Source: Thermoplasmata archaeon (GTDB lineage Archaea > Thermoplasmatota > E2 > DHVEG-1 > B18-G2). From it: a stretch of DNA of 10,458 nt. The stretch is taken from positions 1-10,458 of the forward strand of contig JAGGWT010000128.1 of the NCBI GenBank assembly GCA_021163455.1, in the 5' to 3' direction. The notes beneath the pieces are model-generated. The model was given only the letters and a program-made list of their open reading frames with translations, had not been told where the DNA came from and ran no database searches. Shown one piece after another: positions 6,349-10,458 of the stretch (positions are counted from its first letter, which is position 1; each line of letters opens with the position of its first letter). Made by a program: the position numbers and the translations under genes.

Positions 6349-6546
6349 TTGGGCAACATAAAGACTTTGCACATAAAGCAGATGGCAAAGCAGCTGGTGG
6401 AGCGATTTCCAGACCAGTTCTCAAAAGATTTTGAACACAACAAGAAAAAGGTTGCTGAACTCACAGATATACAGAGCAAGGAGGTGAGAAATAGAGTAGC
6501 TGGCTATGTAACCAGATATTACAGACTGAAGTTCAGAAACACATAA
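6349..6546 (+). CDS. rps17e: Small ribosomal subunit protein eS17 (S17e)
   Basis: This 65-residue protein of the archaeal/eukaryotic-type small ribosomal subunit begins MGNIKTLHIKQMAKQLVERFP. It contains DFEHNKKKVAELTDIQSKEVRNRVAGYVTRYYR, a close match to archaeal S17e throughout. I set the start at the TTG at 6349. This gives the standard MGNI beginning and places AAAGGTGAT about five bases upstream. The in-frame GTG at 6340 and ATG at 6343 fall inside that ribosome-binding sequence and would add residues not usual in the family. It stands alone, divergent from traB and ending 87 bp before ribB. Confidence 0.92.
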   Translation: MGNIKTLHIKQMAKQLVERFPDQFSKDFEHNKKKVAELTDIQSKEVRNRVAGYVTRYYRLKFRNT

Positions 6547-6568
6547 TTTTTATACCTTTCTGATTTTT
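6547..6568 (+). terminator. T-rich end of the rps17e transcript
   Basis: Immediately after the stop codon come TTTTTATACCTTTC and a second run of five T, the sort of T-rich stretch that ends archaeal transcription. No hairpin is seen. Confidence 0.4.
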
Positions 6569-6573
6569 AACTC

Positions 6574-6597
6574 AATTTTGAGTTATAACTCAAAATT
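6574..6597. promoter_or_regulatory. 24-bp perfect palindrome, probable operator of the riboflavin operon
   Basis: The left half AATTTTGAGTTA (6574-6585) is exactly the reverse complement of the right half (6586-6597). A further AACTCA at 6569-6574 makes three copies of the same hexamer in alternating orientation (6569 plus, 6579 minus, 6587 plus). The centre, GTTATAAC, can serve as the TATA box of ribB; an alternative TATA, TTTAATAATT, begins at the right edge. A regulator bound here would block TBP/TFB. Archaeal rib genes are known targets of RbkR, a fused regulator and CTP-dependent riboflavin kinase, which makes it the first candidate; that link is inference. Confidence 0.75.
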
Positions 6598-6633
6598 TAA
6601 TAATTTCATACCCATGTAACCTGAGGAGAGGAT

Positions 6634-7323
6634 ATGAACACAGAAAACAAACTAAAACTGGTCATCGAGGAGCTGAAAAAGGGAAACTTCATTCTGATTC
6701 ATGATGGTGATAACAGAGAGGATGAAACAGACCTCATTATTCCTGCGCAATTCGTGGACAAAGATTCCATAAAAGTGATGCGAAAGGACGGTGGCGGACT
6801 TATAGTGATGATGATAGCAAATGAAGTGGCAGAAAAGTTCAACTTGCCGTATCTTTCAGAGCTTTATCAGGATATCAGCAATGCTTACCCCGTGCTCGGG
6901 AAACTGATTCCCGATGACCTCCCTTATGACTCAAAATCCGCATTTTCTATATCGGTGAATCACAGGAAGACATTCACAGGAATATCAGATATCGACAGAA
7001 GCCTCACCATACGGAGGTTCGCTGAACTGGCCGAAGAAGGTAGTATCGAAGATTTCATCAGGGAATACAGGTCACCTGGGCATGTTCCCATATGTGTGGC
7101 AAGGAAGGGACTCCTCGACGAGAGAAAAGGGCACACCGAGATGGCTGTTACACTTCTCAAGATGGCAAATCTCTCCCCTGTCGCCGCCGGCTGCGAGATG
7201 ATAGGGGAAGATGGAAGGAGTTTAAAAAAGGAGGATGCGAAAAGATATGCAGAGGAGCATGGGCTGGTCTTCATCGAAGGATATGAAATTGAAGAAGGGG
7301 CGATCGAATGGTTAGAGTGTTAG
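6634..7323 (+). CDS. ribB: 3,4-dihydroxy-2-butanone 4-phosphate synthase
   Basis: RibB converts ribulose 5-phosphate to formate and the four-carbon phosphate that RibH needs. The product is 229 residues, the usual length of the single-domain archaeal enzyme, with no GTP cyclohydrolase II fusion. LIHDGDNREDETDLIIPA (21-38) is the acidic metal-binding loop. FTGISDIDRSLTIRR (114-128) and RSPGHVPICVA (146-156) form the substrate pocket, and RKGHTEMAVTLLKMANL (164-180) carries the conserved His-Thr-Glu. CEMIGEDGRSL follows as expected. GAGGAGAGG at 6623-6631 is the ribosome-binding site. It is the first gene of a four-gene operon, downstream of the palindromic operator, and overlaps ribL by 16 bases. 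Confidence 0.95.
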   Translation: MNTENKLKLVIEELKKGNFILIHDGDNREDETDLIIPAQFVDKDSIKVMRKDGGGLIVMMIANEVAEKFNLPYLSELYQDISNAYPVLGKLIPDDLPYDSKSAFSISVNHRKTFTGISDIDRSLTIRRFAELAEEGSIEDFIREYRSPGHVPICVARKGLLDERKGHTEMAVTLLKMANLSPVAAGCEMIGEDGRSLKKEDAKRYAEEHGLVFIEGYEIEEGAIEWLEC

Positions 7324-7778
7324 CCGCTGGAACCTTTGATATTATACATCTTGGTCATATAAAATATCTGGAAGAAGCAAAGAGTATGGGTGATGAACTT
7401 ATTGTGGTTGTGGCACATGATAATACGGTGAGGAAGAAGAAGCATGAACCCATAATGCCACAGGAAGTAAGAAGGAAGATAGTGGAATCTTTGAAGCCAG
7501 TTGACAAGGCGGTAAATGGCAATGATGGAGATATCCTCGAGATTGTGAAAGAGATAAGGCCAGATATTATAGCTCTTGGTTACGACCAGGACTTTGATGA
7601 GAACGAACTGAAAAGAAAACTCAAGGAGATGGGCATGGATGTGAAGGTGGTTAGATGTCACAAATATGCAGAAGGAGACCTCAACGGAACAAGGAGGATT
7701 ATAAGAAGGATAGCAGATAAACTCGCCTCAAAGAAGCTTTATGGAGGGAAACTGTATGAAGATAGTGGGGATAGCTGA
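7308..7778 (+). CDS. ribL: Archaeal FAD synthetase (FMN adenylyltransferase)
   Basis: RibL transfers AMP from ATP or CTP to FMN to form FAD, the last step of flavin cofactor synthesis. The 156-residue protein is a nucleotidyltransferase of the cytidylyltransferase fold. The N-terminal AAGTFDIIHLGHIKYLEEAK contains the HxGH signature (His14, His17). GYDQDF (91-96) and GTRRIIRR (127-134) correspond to the later nucleotide-binding motifs. Glycerol-3-phosphate cytidylyltransferases look similar, but the position between ribB and ribC and the match to the MJ1179 type favour RibL. Its ATG lies inside the end of ribB and it overlaps ribC by 23 bases, suggesting coupled translation. CTP-dependent riboflavin kinase, which makes its substrate, is not in the window. 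Confidence 0.9.
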   Translation: MVRVLAAGTFDIIHLGHIKYLEEAKSMGDELIVVVAHDNTVRKKKHEPIMPQEVRRKIVESLKPVDKAVNGNDGDILEIVKEIRPDIIALGYDQDFDENELKRKLKEMGMDVKVVRCHKYAEGDLNGTRRIIRRIADKLASKKLYGGKLYEDSGDS

Positions 7779-8250
7779 TACCACATTTGCAAGATACGAT
7801 ATGGCGAAAGAAGCGATAGATGAGCTTCTGTCAAGAAGATCAGATGTAAAGATAGAGAGATACACCGTGCCGGGTATCAAGGATTTGCCTGTTGCATGCA
7901 AGAAGCTGATTGAAGAGAAGAACTGTGATATTGTAATGGCTTTTGGTATGCCCGGGAAACAACCGATAGACAAACAATGCGCCCACGAGGCAAGTCTTGG
8001 ACTCATGCTGGTACAGTTACTAACAAACAGACATGTCATTGAGGTATTTGTTCATGAGGATGAGGCAAAGGATGACAGAGAGCTTGTATGGCTGGCCAAA
8101 AGGAGGGCAAGAGAACATGCAATAAATGTGATTTATCTGCTCTTTGACCCTGAGGCTCTTTCCAGACAGGCCGGAAAAGGGCTCAGAGAGGGGTTTGAAG
8201 ATGCTGGTCCGTTAGAGGGAGGTGTGAGTATATGGAAAAAGAGGATGTAA
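7756..8250 (+). CDS. ribC: Archaeal riboflavin synthase
   Basis: This is the archaeal-type riboflavin synthase, a relative of lumazine synthase and unrelated to the two-domain bacterial enzyme. It converts two 6,7-dimethyl-8-ribityllumazine molecules to riboflavin and the pyrimidine precursor. Diagnostic sequences are GIADTTFARYDMAKEAI near the N terminus, IERYTVPGIKDLPVACKKL, CDIVMAFGMPGKQPIDKQCAHEASLGLMLVQL and the late VIEVFVHEDEAKD. The start is the ATG at 7756, with GGAGGG seven bases before it; an ATG at 7741 is in frame but is part of that motif's context. Length is 164 residues, a little over the usual 155 or so. It overlaps ribL by 23 and ribH by 19 bases. Confidence 0.95.
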   Translation: MKIVGIADTTFARYDMAKEAIDELLSRRSDVKIERYTVPGIKDLPVACKKLIEEKNCDIVMAFGMPGKQPIDKQCAHEASLGLMLVQLLTNRHVIEVFVHEDEAKDDRELVWLAKRRAREHAINVIYLLFDPEALSRQAGKGLREGFEDAGPLEGGVSIWKKRM

Positions 8251-8654
8251 GAATAGGTATAGTTGTGTCGGAATTCAACTATGATATAACCATGATGATG
8301 CTCGAGAGAGCGAAAGAGCATGCAGAATTTCTCGGCGCCAAAGTGGTGAAAATCGTAAAAGTTCCGGGAGTGTTCGATATGGGGCTGGCAATCAAAAAAC
8401 TGCTGGAAAGGAATGATATAGACGGAGTTGTAACCATAGGTGCTGTGATAAAGGGTGAAACAGATCACGATGAGATAGTTATGCAGCATGCCTCAAGAAA
8501 AATCGCTGACCTTGCCATTGAGTACGGAAAACCTGTTTCTCTCGGGATATCGGGACATGGCATGACCAGATTACAGGCTGAGGAGAGGATAGAGAAAGCA
8601 AAAGAGGCAGTTGAGGCGGTCGTTAAGATGTGCAGGAGATTGAAAGAAATCTAA
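8232..8654 (+). CDS. ribH: 6,7-dimethyl-8-ribityllumazine synthase
   Basis: RibH condenses the RibB product with the ribityl-amino-pyrimidine to make lumazine, the substrate of RibC. The 140-residue protein has IGIVVSEFNYDITMMML (the FN ribityl contact), VKVPGVFDMGLAIKKLL, GVVTIGAVIKGETDHDEIV (phosphate loop and catalytic His), then KPVSLGISGHGMTRLQAEER. The family's lumazine capsid or pentamer assembly is likely but cannot be seen here. GGGAGGTG at 8217-8224 inside the end of ribC is the ribosome-binding site. It is last in the operon. Its stop overlaps the stop of the zinc-ribbon gene on the other strand by 4 bp (CTAA), and the C/T-rich stretch after it may end the transcript. Confidence 0.95.
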   Translation: MEKEDVRIGIVVSEFNYDITMMMLERAKEHAEFLGAKVVKIVKVPGVFDMGLAIKKLLERNDIDGVVTIGAVIKGETDHDEIVMQHASRKIADLAIEYGKPVSLGISGHGMTRLQAEERIEKAKEAVEAVVKMCRRLKEI

Positions 8655-9136
8655 TCCTCTCTTTCTTTATCTACCATAGAGAACAGAGATGGAAGATGTA
8701 TGATGTAGGAACCGTCTTTCTGTATGATTATGGGCTCCTCTTCAAGCAGGCTCTTGATATCCAGTTTGTATCTTCCGGGTTCCTCTATAACGATTGTTTC
8801 TGGTTTATCCTTCTCCTCTTTGAGCAGCTCCTTTATCCTTTTCTCTCTTTCCTCATCATCTATTATCAATGCCTCCTTTCTCTTGTTAGCTGATATGTCC
8901 ATGAAAAATTTCCTGATATCATCCGGTTTGATCTCCTCAAGATTTTTCTGAAATATTTTTGCAATCTTTTCTTCCAGTTTCTCCTCCGTTTCCTTTTTTA
9001 TCCTTTCCCTTTCCTCATCTGTCAGGGGCTTCTTGATGTAAAAGAATCTTTTGCCGCCACACTTGGGGCAACCTTTCAGAAGATAGGGAGAACCATCATC
9101 GAATATTTCACCACAGTTCAGACACTGGTGCGGCAT
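8651..9136 (-). CDS. arvC: Zinc-ribbon protein ArvC/OapC
   Basis: The 161-residue protein opens with a zinc ribbon (C5-x2-C8 and C23-x2-C26, in CLNCG...GCPKCGGKRF). A highly charged helical or coiled-coil segment rich in Glu, Lys and Arg follows at about 38-115. The compact C-terminal motif IEEPGRYKLDIKSLLEEEPIIIQKDGSYIIHLPSLF is typical of the archaeal family found beside an Era-like GTPase and a DUF2073 protein. It is the third gene of that set, one base after arvB. Work in Haloferax ties the GTPase of this locus to extracellular vesicle formation; the molecular job of the zinc-ribbon member is unknown. A weak AAAGGCG precedes the ATG. Family call is confident; the symbol follows recent naming. 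Confidence 0.82.
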   Translation of the reverse strand: MPHQCLNCGEIFDDGSPYLLKGCPKCGGKRFFYIKKPLTDEERERIKKETEEKLEEKIAKIFQKNLEEIKPDDIRKFFMDISANKRKEALIIDDEEREKRIKELLKEEKDKPETIVIEEPGRYKLDIKSLLEEEPIIIQKDGSYIIHLPSLFSMVDKERED

Positions 9137-9137
9137 A

Positions 9138-9503
9138 CTATACGCCTTTTCCAGGAATAATTATGGTCTCTATGACCTGGTCATCCTTTCTTATGGTTTT
9201 GAGAAGATTTGCCGGACCTATCACGGTTATTCTCGAACGTCTTATTCCGAACAATCTGTGAAAGAATCCAACCTTTTCTTCAGGATAGCCCTCCATCTCT
9301 ATCCCTATGAATGTATCATGGTCAATGGTTGACATCGTCTTCTTTATGAGGTCAGCCTGCTCAGCAGCAGTTAATCCCGTTTCGAGAATCAGTATTTTTC
9401 CCTTTTTAACCTCTCCTATTATAAAATCTATCTTCTCGGAGCTTGTCAGCTCCTCCAATTTACTTCTGGAGATAAGGTCTACAGTTACACCTTTTACTTT
9501 CAC
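9138..9503 (-). CDS. arvB: DUF2073 protein ArvB/OapB
   Basis: This 121-residue protein matches the DUF2073 family in size and pattern. Near the N terminus is VDLISRSKLEELTSSEKIDFIIGEVKKGKILILETGLTAAEQADLI. In the middle is DTFIGIEMEGYPEEK, and ITVIGPANLLKTIRKDDQVIETIII closes the protein. It has no membrane segment and no recognisable catalytic motif. It starts with GTG at 9503, in a GTGA overlap with the stop of arvA, behind GGAGG. It ends one base before arvC. The strict arvA-arvB-arvC order with overlapping codons implies that the products act together, probably as a GTPase with two partners; that is inference from gene order. Confidence 0.85.
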   Translation of the reverse strand: MKVKGVTVDLISRSKLEELTSSEKIDFIIGEVKKGKILILETGLTAAEQADLIKKTMSTIDHDTFIGIEMEGYPEEKVGFFHRLFGIRRSRITVIGPANLLKTIRKDDQVIETIIIPGKGV

Positions 9504-10162
9504 TTCGACCTCCTCCTCTTTTTCTTACCAAAATGTTCTATCATTTTTGAGTAAAGCATATCCATGTTATGACCCGTGAGGGCACTTATTGGAACGACAG
9601 GATGCTGAGGGAAAGCTGTTTTCAGCGTTGCAGGACTTGCCTCCTCAAGGTCTATCTTGTTCGCTGCAATGATTACGGGCAGGTTTCTCGCTTCGAGATT
9701 ACCCAGTATGGTTACATTCACCTGAGTGAATGGATCCTGAGTAGAGTCCATAACAAGTAACACTCCATCAACATCATCCAGCCATCTAATAGCTTCTATC
9801 ACTCCCTCCGTCGCTTCCTTTGCCCTGCGCCTTGCTTCCTCCTCATCCATGCCATAATTGAGGAAATCTCTGAAATCAACCTTTGTTGTTATGCCTGGTG
9901 TATCGACTATATCTATGGTAAGGGATGAATTTCCATTTTCTATTCTGATATTTGATTTTGCTCTGGCTCTCCTGGTTTCATGGGGGATATCAGAGACACT
10001 TCCAATGATTTCTCCGCTCCAGTCCCTTGCTATCCTGTTAGCCAGAGTTGTCTTTCCAACATTCGGAGGACCGTAGATCCCTATTCTTGCATGTCTTCTC
10101 CCAAATATTTTTTCCAAGAATCTTCCCAGTGATGAAAAGCGAAATCTATCTAACAGCCCCAT
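9500..10162 (-). CDS. arvA: Era-like small GTPase ArvA/OapA
   Basis: All GTPase motifs are present in the 220 residues: G1 GPPNVGKTT (31-39), a G2 threonine in HETRRA (61-66), G3 DTPG (87-90), G4 NKID (168-171) and G5 ISAL (192-195). The product lacks the KH domain of true Era. The first 23 residues (MGLLDRFRF...LEKIFGRR) can form an amphipathic helix with hydrophobic Leu, Phe and Ile on one face, and the tail ends in a run of basic residues (KKKRRRSK); both could hold it at the membrane. Related euryarchaeal GTPases drive extracellular vesicle formation, so a membrane-shaping role is likely here by family. The ATG at 10162 has GGAGGA five bases upstream. It heads the arvABC operon. Confidence 0.88.
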   Translation of the reverse strand: MGLLDRFRFSSLGRFLEKIFGRRHARIGIYGPPNVGKTTLANRIARDWSGEIIGSVSDIPHETRRARAKSNIRIENGNSSLTIDIVDTPGITTKVDFRDFLNYGMDEEEARRRAKEATEGVIEAIRWLDDVDGVLLVMDSTQDPFTQVNVTILGNLEARNLPVIIAANKIDLEEASPATLKTAFPQHPVVPISALTGHNMDMLYSKMIEHFGKKKRRRSK

Positions 10163-10195
10163 CCGATTCCTCCGGCCTTGGATAATACAATATGA

Positions 10196-10206
10196 GTTTA
10201 TTAGTT
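10196..10206 (-). promoter_or_regulatory. Candidate promoter of arvABC
   Basis: On the minus strand AACTAATAAAC is the best TATA-like element upstream of arvA. A transcript from it would start near 10176, giving a short leader that contains the GGAGGA ribosome-binding site. The match is not strong. Confidence 0.35.
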
Positions 10207-10307
10207 TAGCGGTTTTTGATTATGACAGAACTATCAACAGTCCTTTACGGATTGCGAGAAAAGAAATGAGTATTCAATATGAATGACAGCCAGGATAATC
10301 TCCACAG

Positions 10308-10458
10308 CTAAACCTCTACCCATCCTCTAACACCAAGAAGCCAGAAAATAAAACCACCAACCCATACGAAAGGACCAAAGACCGTTACGGGATAGAAATC
10401 ACCACCCTCCCAGAGCATGTCTGGATTTGCATCCTCTGCTTCAACATAAAGCAGCTCA
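10308..10458 (-). CDS. Membrane protein of unknown function, C-terminal part (runs off the window)
   Basis: Read on the minus strand, an open frame enters from the right edge and ends at the TAG at 10308-10310. The visible 49 residues begin ELLYVEAEDANPDMLWEGGD. They continue with a hydrophobic stretch, about VTVFGPFVWVGGFIFWLLGV, then RGWVEV and the stop. This looks like a final membrane segment with a very short tail. Too little is visible to name a family. The gene ends about 145 bp before arvA on the same strand, so it is more likely a separate unit than part of the arv operon, although no clear terminator separates them. Confidence 0.55.
   Translation of the reverse strand, partial: ELLYVEAEDANPDMLWEGGDFYPVTVFGPFVWVGGFIFWLLGVRGWVEV

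Noticed and set aside
6598..6633. FMN riboswitch in the ribB leader
   Set aside because: The leader is at most a few tens of bases and holds none of the conserved RFN-element helices.
10221..10268. 15-codon plus-strand open frame starting ATGACAGAAC in the spacer upstream of arvA
   Set aside because: No ribosome-binding motif, a length expected by chance and no recognisable sequence.
1..10458. CRISPR array, insertion sequence, attachment site or tRNA-integrated element
   Set aside because: No regularly spaced repeats, transposase or integrase frame, or duplicated tRNA 3' end is seen; the genes around the tRNA look like ordinary chromosomal genes.

Overview
The window is a gene-dense chromosomal segment of an archaeon, most likely a euryarchaeote. 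The archaeal evidence is ribosomal protein S17e, an archaeal-type riboflavin synthase (RibC), an archaeal FAD synthetase (RibL), a tetraether lipid synthase-like radical SAM enzyme, TATA-type promoters about 24 bp upstream of leaderless genes, and a tRNA-Arg with a short intron in the archaeal splicing format. A relative of the Thermoplasmatota/Aciduliprofundum lineages is possible, but the sequence alone does not settle the lineage. I see no insertion sequence, phage gene, CRISPR array or integrase. Every stretch between genes is shorter than about 180 bp.

Layout, left to right. Positions 1-157 (minus) hold the 5' part of an NAD-dependent sugar epimerase/L-threonine dehydrogenase-like gene, directly downstream of a Tes-like radical SAM gene (170-1891, minus). 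A divergent promoter region separates this from a small glutaredoxin-like gene (plus), which meets purA tail to tail with an 11 bp overlap. purA lies behind speH on the minus strand, 2 bp apart. Upstream of speH is a secreted clostripain-family (C11) protease, then an intron-containing tRNA-Arg(CCU), and then a short TraB-domain gene whose last four codons and stop lie inside the tRNA. TraB and the S17e gene are divergent and appear to share one TATA element.

The right half holds two compact operons facing each other. On the plus strand, ribB-ribL-ribC-ribH form a chain of overlapping genes that supplies the four-carbon unit (RibB), makes lumazine (RibH) and riboflavin (RibC), and converts FMN to FAD (RibL). 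It is preceded by a 24 bp perfect palindrome that looks like an operator. On the minus strand is the three-gene set Era-like GTPase - DUF2073 protein - zinc-ribbon protein (ArvA/ArvB/ArvC, also called OapA/B/C), which is linked to extracellular vesicle formation in euryarchaea. The right edge holds the last 49 codons of a membrane protein of unknown function on the minus strand.

Start sites repay attention. Several first-in-transcript genes look leaderless (tes, the C11 protease, traB, and nearly the glutaredoxin), whereas operon-internal genes carry Shine-Dalgarno motifs. In purA and rps17e the SD motif overlaps a GTG or ATG that can be mistaken for the start; the better start in both is a TTG a few bases downstream.
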